Assembly: GCF_018861705.1 (NCBI RefSeq)
Contig: NZ_JAHLEC010000019.1
Location: 1 to 54,142, forward strand
Direction: 5' to 3'
From: Clostridium psychrophilum
GTDB taxonomy: Bacteria; Bacillota; Clostridia; Clostridiales; Clostridiaceae
DNA length: 54,142 nt
Every line of letters begins with the position of its first letter. Position 1 is the first letter of the stretch. A program made the translations under genes and the position numbers. The notes below the pieces were generated by a model that did not search any database, was not told the DNA's origin, and saw only the letters and a list, made by a program, of their open reading frames with translations. Below, piece by piece: positions 35,393 through 46,086 of this stretch.

Positions 35393-36569
35393 ATCAATTT
35401 ACATGGATCACGCGGCAACTACATATGTTAAACCAGAAGTTTTGAAAGAGATGCTTCCTTATTTTACAACATACTTTGGAAATCCTTCTTCTATATATTC
35501 TCTAGCAAGAGAAACTAAAAAGGCAATTGATATTGGACGAGATAAGGTTGCAAAAGCTATAAATGCCGATTCAAATGAAATATTTTTTACAAACGGTGGT
35601 TCAGAATCTGATAATTGGGCTATAAAGGGAATAGCTTCGGCATATAAAAAAAAGGGAAATCATATTATAACAACAGTTATTGAGCATCATGCTGTACTTC
35701 ATACTTGCGAGTACTTAGCTAAAAATGGTTTTGATATTACATATTTACCAGTTGATGAATATGGATTTATTAGTATCAAAGATTTAGAGAATGCAATTAC
35801 AGACAAAACAATATTAGTATCAGTAATGTTTGCAAACAATGAAATTGGGACAATAGAACCAATAAAAGAAATAGGAGCATTATGTAGAAGTAAAAAAATA
35901 ATTTTCCATACTGATGCAGTTCAAGCTGTAGGACATATTCCAGTAGATGTTAAAGAAATGAACATAGATTTAATGTCACTTGCTGGGCATAAATTTTATG
36001 GACCAAAGGGTATAGGAGCTTTATATATAAAAAAAGGTATTAAAATCGATAATTTAATACATGGTGGTGGACAAGAAAGAACTAAACGTGCAGGTACAGA
36101 AAATGTAGCTGGTATAGTTGGAATTGGTAAAGCTATTGAAATAGCTGTTGAGAACATGGAAGAAAATAATAAAAAGTTAGTTTATTTAAGAGATAAACTT
36201 ATGAATGGATTATTAAAAGTACCTTACACAAGACTTAATGGACCAAGAGGAGAAAAAAGACTCCCTGGAAATTCTAATACATGTTTTAGGTTTGTTGAAG
36301 GTGAATCTATATTATTAATGCTAGATGCAAAAGGTATTGCGGCATCAAGTGGAAGTGCTTGTACATCTGGTTCTTTAGATCCATCTCACGTGCTTCTTGC
36401 AATAGGCCTTCCTCATGAGATAGCTCATGGTTCGGTAAGATTAACTTTGGGTGATGCTACTACTGAGGAAGAAGTAGACTTTGTTATAGAAACACTTCCA
36501 AAGATTATTAAAAGATTAAGGGATATGTCACCCTTATATGATGACTTTTTAAAGAAAGGGGAAAAATAA
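35385..36569 (+). CDS. iscS: Cysteine desulfurase IscS/NifS
   Basis: This 394-aa PLP enzyme takes sulfur from cysteine and passes persulfide to IscU and MnmA. It starts [19 protein letters not shown], has the PLP-lysine site [12 protein letters not shown] near residue 205 and the active-site Cys loop [17 protein letters not shown] near residue 325, all typical of group I (IscS/NifS) desulfurases. The start is ATG 35385 inside the end of iscR, with AAAGGAG upstream. iscU follows after one base. Confidence 0.96.
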   Translation: MNKSIYMDHAATTYVKPEVLKEMLPYFTTYFGNPSSIYSLARETKKAIDIGRDKVAKAINADSNEIFFTNGGSESDNWAIKGIASAYKKKGNHIITTVIEHHAVLHTCEYLAKNGFDITYLPVDEYGFISIKDLENAITDKTILVSVMFANNEIGTIEPIKEIGALCRSKKIIFHTDAVQAVGHIPVDVKEMNIDLMSLAGHKFYGPKGIGALYIKKGIKIDNLIHGGGQERTKRAGTENVAGIVGIGKAIEIAVENMEENNKKLVYLRDKLMNGLLKVPYTRLNGPRGEKRLPGNSNTCFRFVEGESILLMLDAKGIAASSGSACTSGSLDPSHVLLAIGLPHEIAHGSVRLTLGDATTEEEVDFVIETLPKIIKRLRDMSPLYDDFLKKGEK

Positions 36570-36570
36570 T

Positions 36571-36996
36571 ATGAATTACAGTGCAAAGGTTATGGATCAT
36601 TTTACAAATCCAAGAAATGTAGGAGAAATTGAAAATGCTAGTGGTATTGGTGAAGTTGGTAACGCTAAGTGTGGAGATATAATGAAAGTTTATTTAAAAG
36701 TAGAAAATAATATAGTAGCAGATGCAAAGTTTAAAACTTTTGGTTGTGGATCGGCTATAGCATCATCAAGTATGGCAACAGAACTTATTAAAGGTAAATC
36801 AATAGATGATGCATGGAAATTAACAAATGTAGCTGTAGCTGAGGCACTAGATGGTCTTCCAGCAATAAAAATGCATTGCTCAGTACTTGCTGAAGAAGCT
36901 ATTCACTTGGCAATAAATGATTATAGAAAAAAAGCCGGACTTGAAGAATTTGAATATAAAGGAAAAGATGGTCATGGTGAAATAAACGAAAAATAG
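36571..36996 (+). CDS. iscU: Iron-sulfur scaffold protein IscU/NifU (first copy)
   Basis: This 141-aa scaffold assembles Fe-S clusters. The three ligand cysteines are Cys34 (AKCGD, with Asp36), Cys59 (FGCGSA) and Cys103 (MHCSVLA). The LPPVK chaperone motif of E. coli IscU is LPAIK here, and no hscA/hscB is nearby, as in many anaerobes. The start is ATG 36571 after AAAGGGG. mnmA follows after ten bases. A paralog lies at 38226-38624. Confidence 0.95.
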   Translation: MNYSAKVMDHFTNPRNVGEIENASGIGEVGNAKCGDIMKVYLKVENNIVADAKFKTFGCGSAIASSSMATELIKGKSIDDAWKLTNVAVAEALDGLPAIKMHCSVLAEEAIHLAINDYRKKAGLEEFEYKGKDGHGEINEK

Positions 36997-37006
36997 GTGA
37001 TATTAT

Positions 37007-38083
37007 ATGAAAAAAAAAGTAGTTATTGGAATGAGTGGTGGAGTAGATAGTTCTGTAGCAGCATATCTTTTGAAAGAGAAAGGGTATGAAGTTATAGGAA
37101 TTATGATGAAACTTTCTCCAGATAATCCTGATTATGAAGAAAATGAAGGCGGATGTTGTTCTATTTCAGCTGCAAATGATGCAAGACGTGTAGCTGATGT
37201 ATTAGATATACCTTTTTATGTTATGAACTTTAAGGATGCCTTTAAAACAAATGTTATTGACAATTTTATTGACGAATATATGCAAGGCAGAACACCTAAC
37301 CCATGTATTGTTTGTAATAAAAATATTAAATTCAAAGAGTTTTTAAGAAAAGCTGAGGCACTTGGAGCTGATTATATAGCTACAGGTCATTACGCGAAAA
37401 TTGAAAAATGTGATGATAGATTTGTATTAAAAAAATCAGAAGATGATAAAAAAGATCAAACTTATGCCTTATATACTTTAAATCAAGAGCAATTAAGTCA
37501 CACTTTAATGCCTTGTGGTGATTATTCCAAACCTGAAATACGTAAAATAGCAGAACGAATAGGCTTACAAGTTTATAAAAAAAAGGACAGCCAAGAAATC
37601 TGTTTTATACCTGACAATGACCATGGAGCTTATATAAAAAAATATAGTGGTAGAGATATAAAACCAGGAAATTTTGTTGACAAACAAGGTAAAATTGTTG
37701 GAAAACATAAAGGTATAGTTTACTATACTATAGGACAACGAAAAGGACTAGGTATAGCAGTAGGTAAGCCAATTTTCGTTAATGATATTAATCCTATAAC
37801 TAACGAAGTAGTAATAGGAGACGAAGAGGGAATTTTCAAAACTGGACTTATAGCAAAAGACTTAAATTTCATTCTGTTTGATAAACTAAAATCAAATTTA
37901 AAGGTAACTGCTAAAATTAGATATTCGGCAAAACCACAGTCAGCTACTTTAATCCCTTTAGAAAATGATAGAGTAAAGGTTGTTTTTGATGAGAAACAAA
38001 GAGCTATAACTAAAGGTCAATCAGTAGTTTTCTATTTAGAAAACTTAGTAGTTGGTGGGGGAATTATCGAGAAAATTTTATAA
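37007..38083 (+). CDS. mnmA: tRNA 2-thiouridylase MnmA
   Basis: This 358-aa ATP-dependent enzyme thiolates U34 of tRNA Lys, Glu and Gln using sulfur from IscS. The PP-loop GMSGGVDSS is at residues 8-16, and the catalytic Cys pair is Cys100 (NPCIVCN) and Cys199 (QEICFIPD), close to the E. coli positions. The start is ATG 37007 after TAGGTGAT. Its place after iscS-iscU gives it a direct sulfur supply. It is followed by a terminator. Confidence 0.96.
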   Translation: MKKKVVIGMSGGVDSSVAAYLLKEKGYEVIGIMMKLSPDNPDYEENEGGCCSISAANDARRVADVLDIPFYVMNFKDAFKTNVIDNFIDEYMQGRTPNPCIVCNKNIKFKEFLRKAEALGADYIATGHYAKIEKCDDRFVLKKSEDDKKDQTYALYTLNQEQLSHTLMPCGDYSKPEIRKIAERIGLQVYKKKDSQEICFIPDNDHGAYIKKYSGRDIKPGNFVDKQGKIVGKHKGIVYYTIGQRKGLGIAVGKPIFVNDINPITNEVVIGDEEGIFKTGLIAKDLNFILFDKLKSNLKVTAKIRYSAKPQSATLIPLENDRVKVVFDEKQRAITKGQSVVFYLENLVVGGGIIEKIL

Positions 38084-38123
38084 ATATAACATAAACGAGC
38101 TATTTTTAGAGGCTATTTATGGG

Positions 38124-38165
38124 GAGGGGTATCTAGTTAAATATTAGGTACCCCTCTAAATTTAT
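38124..38165 (+). terminator. Terminator of the isc-mnmA operon
   Basis: A stem of about 12 bp with a G-C rich base (GAGGGGTA at 38124-38131 with 38149-38156) is followed by TAAATTTAT, 40 bases after mnmA. The tail is weak but stem stability is high for this genome. Confidence 0.65.
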
Positions 38166-38225
38166 AGCAAACAATTGTTAATATTATAAGTATCAACAGT
38201 TTTATTATAAAAAAGGAGCAAATCT

Positions 38226-38624
38226 ATGATGTATAGTGAGAAGGTTATGGAACATTTTTATAGCCCAAGGAATATGGGAGTATTAATTGATGCAAATGGA
38301 ATTGGAGAAGCTGGAGATCCTAAATGCGGGGATATAATGAAGATTTACATCAAAGTTGAAAATAATATAGTAACCGATGTTAAATTTAAGGCATTTGGAT
38401 GTGGCTCGGCTATAGCCTCGTCAAGCATTGCTACTGAGCTTATAAAGGGAAAAACATTAGAAGATGCATGGAAACTAACAAACAAATCAGTTATTGAAGC
38501 TCTAGAGGGATTACCTGTAATTAAGGAACATTGTTCTGTTCTCGCAGAACAAACTATACATAATGCAATAAATAATTACAGAAAATCACAAAAACTTAAG
38601 CTATGGGAAGGCAATTTAAAGTAA
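38226..38624 (+). CDS. Second IscU/NifU-like scaffold protein
   Basis: This 132-aa paralog of the first IscU keeps Cys34, Asp36, Cys59 and Cys103 and most surrounding residues, so it can probably bind a cluster. It differs in the N-terminal region (SPRNMGVLIDANG) and ends in SQKLKLWEGNLK, a shorter tail. The start is ATG 38226 after AAGGAG. It lies 142 bases beyond mnmA, behind a terminator, so it may be expressed separately. Local duplication followed by divergence is likely; whether it is a specialised scaffold is unknown. Confidence 0.9.
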   Translation: MMYSEKVMEHFYSPRNMGVLIDANGIGEAGDPKCGDIMKIYIKVENNIVTDVKFKAFGCGSAIASSSIATELIKGKTLEDAWKLTNKSVIEALEGLPVIKEHCSVLAEQTIHNAINNYRKSQKLKLWEGNLK

Positions 38625-38635
38625 ATTAAAGCAAA

Positions 38636-38686
38636 TAAAAAGGTAACTATATTAGGGTTTAACTAATGCAGTTACTTTTTTATTTT
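38636..38686. terminator. Terminator after the second iscU
   Basis: An imperfect stem (GTAACT/AGTTAC and ATTAG/CTAAT parts, 38643-38674) is followed by TTTTTTATTTTT on the plus strand, between convergent iscU paralog and nagZ genes. Confidence 0.75.
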
Positions 38687-38700
38687 TAATATATCTAATT

Positions 38701-39906
38701 TTAATTTCTTAATGTAGTCTCTATTTTATCGTTTATTGTATTAATATCTATTGAACTACTTATATTCTTATTATTAATATTATATTTTTCTTTGAGTTTT
38801 AGAATCCGATATACGCTTTCATTGAGTCTGCTTTCTGATATTGTTTTGTCTTTTACAGCCTGTTTAAGTGAATTAATTACTTTTATTTCATTGCTATATC
38901 CATGGCATACTAAGATAATATCACTTCCGGCATTAAAAGATTTAACGGCAGCTTTACCAATGTCATTATATTTTATAATAGCTCCCATAGTCATATCATC
39001 AGTGATGACTACTCCAGTAAATTTTAAAGACTTTCTTAATATACTAGTTATAACAGTTTTTGACATACTAGCTGGATTATTAGCATCTATTTTGTTAAGC
39101 AATATATGGGATACCATAATAGCATCTGCATTATTTTTAATAGCTTCTTTAAAAGGTATAAGTTCAAAATTATTTAGTGTTGTTAAATCTTTACTCACTA
39201 TGGGAAGACCTATATGAGAATCAACAGATGTGTCTCCATGTCCAGGGAAGTGTTTTATAACAGGAATTATATTGTTATCTCGCATTCCATTCATGGTTCT
39301 AATGCCTAATTTGCTTACAATGCCTGGATTACTCCCCAATGACCTGTCTCCAATTACAGGATTATTAACATTACTATTTATATCTAGAACAGGAGCAAAA
39401 TTCATGTTAAAGCCAAAATCATTTAGTTCTTCAGCAATTGTTTTTCCAATATTGTAACTTAAATTACTATTATTGCTTTTCCCTATAGATTTATTTGTTG
39501 GAAAATTATTAATTTCATTTGGCATTCTTGATACACGCCCACCTTCTTCATCTACAGATATAAATAAAGGAGTTTTATTTTGAAAATCACTAGTTTTTAG
39601 TGAATTAGTTAGATTAACTAATTGCTTGGAATTATCTACATTTGTTTTAAACAAAATAATACCACCAACTTTATGGTTTTTAATCAAATTATTTATATTG
39701 TTAGTAATTGTAAAACCATCAAGTCCTACAATTACTAACTGCCCAATTTTATCATCCAAACTCATAGTATTTATTTTATTCTTTACTGCGTCAATCTTTT
39801 TAATTTGTGAGTTCTTAGCTATGCTTTTAGACTTAGTATTTGCTACATTACATCCAGTTAAAAACAAACTGAATATTAAAAATATGCTTATAATTAATCT
39901 TTTCAT
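38701..39906 (-). CDS. nagZ: Beta-N-acetylhexosaminidase lipoprotein (GH3, NagZ-like)
   Basis: This 401-aa GH3 enzyme has a lipoprotein signal (MKRLIISIFLIFSLFLTGC; lipobox LTGC, Cys19), so it is anchored outside the membrane. The family signatures DEEGGRVSRM (about 120-129) and KHFPGHGDTSVDSH (about 220-233) include the catalytic His-Asp dyad region; GVVITDDMTMGA (about 300) holds the nucleophile Asp. It removes GlcNAc from peptidoglycan fragments during wall turnover. I start at ATG 39906 because the signal begins there; an in-frame ATG further upstream adds 20 non-signal residues. Confidence 0.9.
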   Translation of the reverse strand: MKRLIISIFLIFSLFLTGCNVANTKSKSIAKNSQIKKIDAVKNKINTMSLDDKIGQLVIVGLDGFTITNNINNLIKNHKVGGIILFKTNVDNSKQLVNLTNSLKTSDFQNKTPLFISVDEEGGRVSRMPNEINNFPTNKSIGKSNNSNLSYNIGKTIAEELNDFGFNMNFAPVLDINSNVNNPVIGDRSLGSNPGIVSKLGIRTMNGMRDNNIIPVIKHFPGHGDTSVDSHIGLPIVSKDLTTLNNFELIPFKEAIKNNADAIMVSHILLNKIDANNPASMSKTVITSILRKSLKFTGVVITDDMTMGAIIKYNDIGKAAVKSFNAGSDIILVCHGYSNEIKVINSLKQAVKDKTISESRLNESVYRILKLKEKYNINNKNISSSIDINTINDKIETTLRN

Positions 39907-40090
39907 ATTTAAATCACACCGCCTCTTAAACAAAATGTATACTTTGTTAATATTAAAATCCATCAATAACTATACTATTTTAAATATATATATTCAATAT
40001 ATATATTCATTTTATGTAATAATTATTAAACTAATTGGAAAACATAATTACAAATAAAAATAATTAAATTGTTTTCAATTAGGAGATAAT

Positions 40091-40597
40091 ATGTTTAAAA
40101 GTAAAGATTTTATATTTATGGATGTTGTAAGTGTAGAAGGAAAAAAAATTGGGTTTATTAAAGATCTGCTTGTAGATTTTAATAAAGGTAAAGTAACAGG
40201 GTTTGTGATATCTCCCTATAAATTATTTCATAAGAATTTGAGCGTATTGAAAGAGGATATTGTATATTTTAATAAACATATGGTAGTTAAAAAAGTAGGG
40301 AAAAATAAACAATTATGTTTGCATAGTTTTATTAACATGGATGTAATTGACAAATGCAAAAATGTATTTGGTATGGTGGAGGATATTACTTTTACATATG
40401 ATACCTTCAGTATAAAGGGAGTCATAGTATCATCTGGGTTTATTACAAATCTACTTAGAGGTAAAAGAATAATGCTAATAAATGAACTTATACTTGGAGA
40501 AGAGAATATACTTTATATTCCAAGTTGTGATGAATATTCTTTTAAAAGTATGGCACATAATTTTTTCGTAGAAGGTAAAGCAAATGAAAAAAATTAA
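40091..40597 (+). CDS. PRC-barrel domain protein
   Basis: This 168-aa protein has an N-terminal PRC-barrel domain (about residues 1-80: FMDVVSVEGKKIGFIKDLLVDFNKGKVTGF) and a second, weaker barrel-like half (about 85-160). Such domains bind RNA or protein partners, as in RimM and the YlmC/YmxH sporulation proteins. It overlaps the next gene by 14 bases, so the two are translationally linked and probably act together at the membrane. The start is ATG 40091 after TAGGAGAT. Confidence 0.82.
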   Translation: MFKSKDFIFMDVVSVEGKKIGFIKDLLVDFNKGKVTGFVISPYKLFHKNLSVLKEDIVYFNKHMVVKKVGKNKQLCLHSFINMDVIDKCKNVFGMVEDITFTYDTFSIKGVIVSSGFITNLLRGKRIMLINELILGEENILYIPSCDEYSFKSMAHNFFVEGKANEKN

Positions 40598-41612
40598 TTT
40601 AAAAAAATTCGTGATTTCTATTATATGCGTTATTGTCTTTATATTTCTTATGTCTATTGCAATTAGAATACCTATAATTAAGCAGTTAATAAATTTAATA
40701 TTTATTTCATTCATTGTTGCTTATATATTAAAACCACTATATATGCTTTTGATTAGAAAAGGCGTAAATAAAAAGGCTGCTTCTTCATTAATAATAATTG
40801 GGTTAGTTGGTTTGATATTATTAACATTCATGGTGGTAATTCCGTCAATATTTAGAGAGAGTTTGCACATAAATAAAGCAATAAATGATTTAGGAAAATA
40901 TTTGACTGATGCAAATATGAAAATAAAAGTATTAGGAACTAACAAAATTATGAATGGCATCATTAATACTGTATATCACAAATCCAATATTCAAATACTT
41001 GCACTATTTAATAAATTATTAGATTCTATTATGGGACTTGGTGAAAATTTATTAACTTACATGGTTGCGCCTTTAATAATATATTACTTTTTATGTGATA
41101 GTGAAAATATGATAAACAAGGCATTAATAGTTTTTCCACCTGAGAGTAGAAATGTAATAAAAAAAATTATAGAAGATATTGATAAAGTTTTAGGAAGATA
41201 TATTATAAGTCAACTTATATTATGTGGGATTATAACTATTGCAACTTTTTTCATATTAATTTATATGAAAATTGATTTTCCACTAATTCTTTCTTTAATT
41301 AATGGAATATTTAATATAATTCCTTATTTTGGGCCTATATTCGGAATAATCCCTATAGCATTAATAGCATTATTAGCATCTCCAAAAATAGCTTTGTATA
41401 CAATATTGTGGCTTTTTGTACTTCAACAAATTGAAGGAAGTTTATTATCTCCCAAAATAATAGGAGATAGTATAAGTATGCATCCTTTGACAGTAATACT
41501 ATTATTAATGATAGGAGGAAAAGTTGGAGGTATTCTAGGTATGATTTTAGCAGTTCCATTAGGAGTAGTGTTTAAAGTTATATATGAAGATATAAATTAT
41601 TATTTATTTTAA
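40584..41612 (+). CDS. AI-2E family membrane protein (second of two)
   Basis: This 342-aa polytopic membrane protein has the AI-2E transporter layout: two N-terminal helices (about 9-27 and 31-45), a third near 60-85, a soluble loop to about 145, and a C-terminal hydrophobic block with NIIPYFGPIFGIIP (about 250-265), LSPKIIGDSISMHPLTVI (about 285-303) and GILGMILAVPLG. It is a closer match to the family consensus than the 2763-3794 paralog. The start is ATG 40584, inside the PRC-barrel gene. The substrate is unknown. Confidence 0.88.
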   Translation: MKKINLKKFVISIICVIVFIFLMSIAIRIPIIKQLINLIFISFIVAYILKPLYMLLIRKGVNKKAASSLIIIGLVGLILLTFMVVIPSIFRESLHINKAINDLGKYLTDANMKIKVLGTNKIMNGIINTVYHKSNIQILALFNKLLDSIMGLGENLLTYMVAPLIIYYFLCDSENMINKALIVFPPESRNVIKKIIEDIDKVLGRYIISQLILCGIITIATFFILIYMKIDFPLILSLINGIFNIIPYFGPIFGIIPIALIALLASPKIALYTILWLFVLQQIEGSLLSPKIIGDSISMHPLTVILLLMIGGKVGGILGMILAVPLGVVFKVIYEDINYYLF

Positions 41613-41692
41613 TTACAACAAATACATTTTTGCTTTTTTAATTGTTATAATTAAAATGTTAATAACTAAAAATCAACATATACATTTTAACA

Positions 41693-41721
41693 TTGACAAC
41701 ATTTATATTATTATTTATAAT
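41693..41721 (+). promoter_or_regulatory. alaS promoter
   Basis: TTGACA (41693-41698), a 17-nt spacer and TATAAT (41716-41721) form a consensus sigma-A promoter, giving a start near 41728. Confidence 0.85.
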
Positions 41722-41727
41722 TTAACT

Positions 41728-41997
41728 ATGTAGAGTTGTTAAGAGAAAACATTCTATTCATAATAAGTATAGGTTATACTAGGTAATGATAAGAATTAGT
41801 AAATATGTTTAATCATTTAGAGAGGAAGTGGATGGTGTAAACTTCTTGATATATATATATTGAAGCTATCTTTGAACCTTATGTTGTTGAGAGATATTGT
41901 TTGATAATTAATAATTTTTAATTATGAAGTAATATAATTAGGGTGGTAACGCGGAAAACTTTCGTCCCTTGTTTTAGGGAAATGAAGGTTTTTTTAT
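41728..41997 (+). ncRNA. T-box leader RNA controlling alaS
   Basis: The 270-nt leader ends with the T-box sequence AGGGTGGTAACGCGG (41940-41954) that pairs with the uncharged tRNA acceptor end, followed by a terminator (stem 41957-41991, TCCCT/AGGGA core, then TTTTTTT). Stem I elements AGAGAGGAAG and a distal GGTGGTG-like loop lie near 41817-41838. A GCT (alanine) codon at 41865-41867 in TGAAGCTATC is the likely specifier. Uncharged tRNA-Ala would stabilise the antiterminator and allow alaS transcription. Confidence 0.9.
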
Positions 41998-42031
41998 ATT
42001 TATGCATATACAATTAATCGGAGGAGATATT

Positions 42032-44674
42032 ATGGAAAAATTAGGGCTGAATGAAATTAGGGAATCTTTTCTAAGCTTTTTTGAGAGTAAAGGACATCTT
42101 AGATTAGAAAGTTTTCCTCTAGTACCAAAGAATGATAGCAGTTTATTACTTGTAAACGCAGGCATGCAACCGCTTAAACCATATTTTACTGGAATTAAAA
42201 CACCACCTAATGTTAGAATAACTGATTGTCAAAAATGTATTAGAACAGGAGATATTGAAAATGTAGGCAAGACATCAAGGCATGGTACTTTTTTTGAAAT
42301 GCTTGGTAACTTCTCATTTGGCGATTATTTTAAAAAAGAGATTATTCCATGGTCATGGGAATATGTAACAGAGGTTTTAAACATACCAAAAGAAAATTTG
42401 TACATAACTATATATTCAGAAGATGATGAGGCATTTAATGAATGGAGCAAAACTGATATTGATCCTTCACGTATTTTCAGACTAGGAAAAGAAGAAAATT
42501 TTTGGGAAATAGGTCAAGGCCCTTGTGGACCAAGTTCAGAGCTTCATTATGATCGTTTTGCAGAACTAGGACAAATAAGAACTGAAAATGACTTTATTAA
42601 AGCTGGCAATGAAGATAGAGTAATAGAGTTTTGGAATTTAGTGTTTACTCAATTTAATAAAGATGAGAAAGGTAACTACAACAAATTAAAAAATCCAAAT
42701 ATAGATACAGGAATGGGTCTTGAGAGAATATCTGCAATAATGCAGGGTACAGATAGTATTTTTGAAATAGATACAATAAAAAGTATTTTAGAAGAAGTTT
42801 CGAAGGTTTCAGGTGTGAAATTAGGTGAAAGCAACTTACAAGACATATCTTTAAAAATTATAACAGATCATGTTAGAAGCACAACATTCATGATAAGTGA
42901 TGGTGTCCTTCCCTCTAATGAGGGCAGAGGATACGTTCTTAGACGGTTAATTAGAAGAGCAGCAAGGCATGGTAGACTACTTGGAATTAAAAACATCTTT
43001 TTACATGATCTTTGTGCTACAGTTATCAAAAATTCATGTAAAGCATATCCAGAGTTAAAAGAAAAATCTTCATATATAAAAAAAATTATAAAAATTGAAG
43101 AAGAAAGATTTTTAGAGACATTAGATTCTGGCATGGATAAATTAAAAGTTTATATACAAGAACTTGAAAGTAATGATAATAAGATTTTAAGTGGAGATAA
43201 AGCTTTTAAATTATATGATACATATGGTTTCCCATATGAACTTACAGAAGAAATATTGCAGGATGCAGGAATAAAAATTGATTTAGAGAGATTTAACATT
43301 GAAATGCAAAACCAAAGACAAAGAGCAAGAGATGCTAGGGGACAGTCAAATTATATGGGTAACGGAGAAAATGCATTGAATTTAATCCCTAAAAGCATAG
43401 AAACAAAGTTTGATGGTTATGATAGAGTTGAACTAAAATCAAAGGTAAAGTTTTTAATTAATGGAGAAGAGATTATTACGCAATTATCTAAGGACTCTAA
43501 AGGAATTATTGTAACTGAAGTTACACCTTTTTATGCTGAAATGGGTGGACAAATTGGAGATAAAGGAACAATATTTAATGATAATTTCAAAGCTGAAGTC
43601 TATGATTGCAAGAAAAATGCAGCAGGTAAGATAGTACACTTTGTTAAAATACTTAAAGGAACATTGTTAGCAGATGAACTAGTAACACTTAAGGTTGATA
43701 AGAATAGAAGATCTGCGATTAGTAAAAACCATACTGCAACTCACATGCTACAAGAAGCATTAAAACAAATTTTAGGAGAGCACGTTCATCAATCAGGTTC
43801 TTACGTAAATGAAGACAAATTAAGATTTGATTTTACTCATTTTTCTGCACTAACGCAAGAAGAAATTATTAAAGTTCAACAGATTGTCAATGACAATATC
43901 ATGAAGGTTTCTAATGTTGAGACTAATGTAATGACAATAGAAAAAGCTAAAAAAAGTGGAGCTATAGCTCTATTTGATGAAAAATATAAAAATGATGTTA
44001 GAGTAGTGTCTGTAGGTGATTATAGTAAAGAATTATGTGGGGGTACTCATGTAAATAACTCAGGTGAAATCGGATTATTTAAAATTTTATCTGAAACAGG
44101 GGTAGCTGCAGGTGTTAGAAGAATTGAAGCTATAACAGGAAACAAATGTATAAAATATGTAGAGGATAAAGATAATTTGTTAAAAGATATATCTAATACA
44201 TTAAAATGTTCTGAGAAAGATATAATAAATAAATTACAAACTCAATTAGATGAATTAAAAGATAAAGAAAAGGAAATAATATTACTAAAAAGGAAACTCG
44301 CTAGTTCTTCAGTAGACGAGATGTTAGATAATATTAAAGAGGTTAATGGTGTCAAGGTAATTTGTGGAACAGTTAAAGACATGGACTCAGATGCTTTAAG
44401 AGATTTAGCTGACAAACTTCGTGATAAACTTGGAGACGGTGTAGTTGTATTAGGAAGCAACATAAATAAGAAAGTACAATTTGTTGCAATGGCATCTAAG
44501 TCAGCAACAGCTAAAGGTATACACTGCGGAAAAATAATTAAAGAAGTTGCTAAAATTGCTGGTGGTGGCGGTGGAGGTAGACCTGATATGGCTGAGGCTG
44601 GTGGCAAACTTCCTGAAAAACTAGATAAAGCAATAGATAATGTATGTTCTATAATTGAAAGATTAGTAAAATAG
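42032..44674 (+). CDS. alaS: Alanyl-tRNA synthetase
   Basis: This 880-aa synthetase has the class IIc catalytic domain ([15 protein letters not shown] start, motif 2 region [30 protein letters not shown], about 71-100), the editing domain with zinc ligands HTATHML (about 569-575) and CGGTH (about 672-676), and the C-Ala domain with a coiled coil (about 730-775) and the glycine-rich [15 protein letters not shown] (about 846-860). I start at ATG 42032, which has GGAGGAG upstream; an in-frame ATG at 42002 lacks this. The gene is under a T-box leader. Confidence 0.97.
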   Translation: MEKLGLNEIRESFLSFFESKGHLRLESFPLVPKNDSSLLLVNAGMQPLKPYFTGIKTPPNVRITDCQKCIRTGDIENVGKTSRHGTFFEMLGNFSFGDYFKKEIIPWSWEYVTEVLNIPKENLYITIYSEDDEAFNEWSKTDIDPSRIFRLGKEENFWEIGQGPCGPSSELHYDRFAELGQIRTENDFIKAGNEDRVIEFWNLVFTQFNKDEKGNYNKLKNPNIDTGMGLERISAIMQGTDSIFEIDTIKSILEEVSKVSGVKLGESNLQDISLKIITDHVRSTTFMISDGVLPSNEGRGYVLRRLIRRAARHGRLLGIKNIFLHDLCATVIKNSCKAYPELKEKSSYIKKIIKIEEERFLETLDSGMDKLKVYIQELESNDNKILSGDKAFKLYDTYGFPYELTEEILQDAGIKIDLERFNIEMQNQRQRARDARGQSNYMGNGENALNLIPKSIETKFDGYDRVELKSKVKFLINGEEIITQLSKDSKGIIVTEVTPFYAEMGGQIGDKGTIFNDNFKAEVYDCKKNAAGKIVHFVKILKGTLLADELVTLKVDKNRRSAISKNHTATHMLQEALKQILGEHVHQSGSYVNEDKLRFDFTHFSALTQEEIIKVQQIVNDNIMKVSNVETNVMTIEKAKKSGAIALFDEKYKNDVRVVSVGDYSKELCGGTHVNNSGEIGLFKILSETGVAAGVRRIEAITGNKCIKYVEDKDNLLKDISNTLKCSEKDIINKLQTQLDELKDKEKEIILLKRKLASSSVDEMLDNIKEVNGVKVICGTVKDMDSDALRDLADKLRDKLGDGVVVLGSNINKKVQFVAMASKSATAKGIHCGKIIKEVAKIAGGGGGGRPDMAEAGGKLPEKLDKAIDNVCSIIERLVK

Positions 44675-44824
44675 TATACTTTTTGTAATAGTTGTTTTAT
44701 AATATAACTAGTAAGAAGTTTTTGTATTATCGTTAATATGAAAGGATATTATAAAGTGATTTTCTAATAAATTTGAGTAGTGTAATTGCAGTGCTTATTT
44801 TATTACAAGGAAGGGGTGTATATA

Positions 44825-45082
44825 ATGGATAGCAATCAAAATACAGTCCAATTTGATTTTGTAAAAGATAAAAAGGATTTAACAAAAACTATTTTAACCG
44901 ATGTATATAATTCTCTTATAAAAAAGGGTTATAACCCGGTAAATCAAATGGTAGGATATTTAATTTCTGGAGATCCAACATATATAACGAATTACAATGG
45001 AGCAAGAGCGTTAGTAAGAAAGCTAGAGAGAGATGAAATACTTGAAGAAGTTTTAAAATCTTATCTAGATATTAAAAAATAA
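44825..45082 (+). CDS. IreB family regulatory phosphoprotein (UPF0297)
   Basis: This 85-aa protein has the UPF0297/IreB pattern TVQFDF near the N-terminus, [29 protein letters not shown] in the middle and [20 protein letters not shown] at the end. In Enterococcus, IreB is a substrate of the PASTA kinase IreK and affects cell-envelope resistance. The start is ATG 44825 after AAGGAAGGGG; an upstream in-frame start at 44786 has no ribosome site. The alaS-ireB-ruvX-UPF0473 order is highly conserved in Firmicutes. Confidence 0.92.
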   Translation: MDSNQNTVQFDFVKDKKDLTKTILTDVYNSLIKKGYNPVNQMVGYLISGDPTYITNYNGARALVRKLERDEILEEVLKSYLDIKK

Positions 45083-45115
45083 AATGCCCATAAGGGCATT
45101 TTATTTTTTAAATTT
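45076..45115 (+). terminator. Terminator after ireB
   Basis: A perfect stem (AAAATGCCC at 45081-45089, paired with GGGCATTTT at 45094-45102, extended by A/T pairs) is followed by ATTTTTTAAATTT. It overlaps the ireB stop codon and separates ruvX. Confidence 0.85.
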
Positions 45116-45156
45116 AATGATCAAATCAAATAGGCGGTTCTTAAAGGAGTATTAAC

Positions 45157-45576
45157 ATGAGAATAATAGGTTTAGATATTGGAGATAGAACAATAGGGGT
45201 AGCTGTATGCGACCCTTTAGGATTAACAGCACAAGGCATTACTACAATTAGAAGAAAAAGTATAGTAATAGACATAGAAGAAATCAATAAAATCTGTAAA
45301 CAATATAATGTAGAAAGTTTTGTGTCAGGACTCCCCAAAAACATGAATGGTACTATAGGACCACAAGGAGAAAAGGTTCAGCGCTTTTGTGAGAAGCTTA
45401 AGGAAACATTAAATTTAGAAGTTGAAATGTGGGATGAAAGATTAACTACAGTAGCTGCTAATAGAGTAATGCTTGAAGGCGATTTATCCAGATCAAAACG
45501 GAAAAAAATTGTGGATAAAATTGCTGCAACATTTATTTTACAGGGATATTTAGATAGTTTAGGTACACATTTATAA
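45157..45576 (+). CDS. ruvX: Pre-16S rRNA nuclease / putative Holliday junction resolvase (YqgF)
   Basis: This 139-aa RNase H-fold protein has [18 protein letters not shown] at the N-terminus (catalytic Asp7), [16 protein letters not shown] near residue 55 and [12 protein letters not shown] near 93, with the last acidic residue in the DKIAAT helix. YqgF proteins process the 5' end of 16S rRNA and were first predicted to be RuvC-like resolvases. The start is ATG 45157 with AAAGGAG upstream. Confidence 0.95.
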   Translation: MRIIGLDIGDRTIGVAVCDPLGLTAQGITTIRRKSIVIDIEEINKICKQYNVESFVSGLPKNMNGTIGPQGEKVQRFCEKLKETLNLEVEMWDERLTTVAANRVMLEGDLSRSKRKKIVDKIAATFILQGYLDSLGTHL

Positions 45577-45647
45577 AAATAATATCTATATAATATAGAA
45601 TTTGAACTACAATATTATAATTATATATTTTGGAAGGAGAAAATAAA

Positions 45648-45905
45648 ATGGAAAATAACGTTGATACAATATTGTTGTACGATGAAGATGGTAAAGAAAT
45701 AAAATTTGATGTACTAACTAAACTTGATATTGAAGATAGGGAGTATGTTATAGTTGCACCAACTGGAGAAGAGGATATTGATGCAATTGCACTAAGAATT
45801 GATAAGGATGCAGATGGTAATGATATATTAGTTACAATCGAAGAGGATGAAGAATTTGAAATGATTTCAGAAGCTTATGATGCAATTACTGAAGGCGAAA
45901 TGTAA
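45648..45905 (+). CDS. UPF0473/DUF1292 family protein
   Basis: This 85-aa very acidic protein has the DUF1292 core (ILLYDEDGKEIKFDVL ... EDREYVIVAP ... EDEEFEMISEAYD). It is always found near alaS and ruvX in Firmicutes; its function is unknown. I start at ATG 45648 after GGAAGGAGA; the frame extends to an in-frame start at 45630 within the ribosome-site region, which is unlikely. The next gene, fur, has its own promoter. Confidence 0.9.
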   Translation: MENNVDTILLYDEDGKEIKFDVLTKLDIEDREYVIVAPTGEEDIDAIALRIDKDADGNDILVTIEEDEEFEMISEAYDAITEGEM

Positions 45906-45988
45906 ATTGTTTTTTAAATCAATACTTTTTTAATAAGCATTTTAAATATAAATTTAACCTGATTAATCTGTTTTCTTAAAACTAAATG

Positions 45989-46048
45989 ATTATCAATTGA
46001 CAACATAGCAATAAAGTATTATTATATATACAGTAAACATTATTTACT
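45989..46048 (+). promoter_or_regulatory. fur promoter with possible operators
   Basis: TTGACA (45997-46002), a 17-nt spacer and TATTAT (46020-46025) form a strong promoter. ATTATCA (45989-45995), one full half of a Fur box, abuts the -35. Downstream of the start an inverted repeat AGTAAA-N5-TTTACT (46032-46048) could be a second operator. Autoregulation by Fur is plausible. Confidence 0.55.
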
Positions 46049-46086
46049 ATGGTGTTAAACGTTAGTTGTAGAAAAGGGGTATATAT

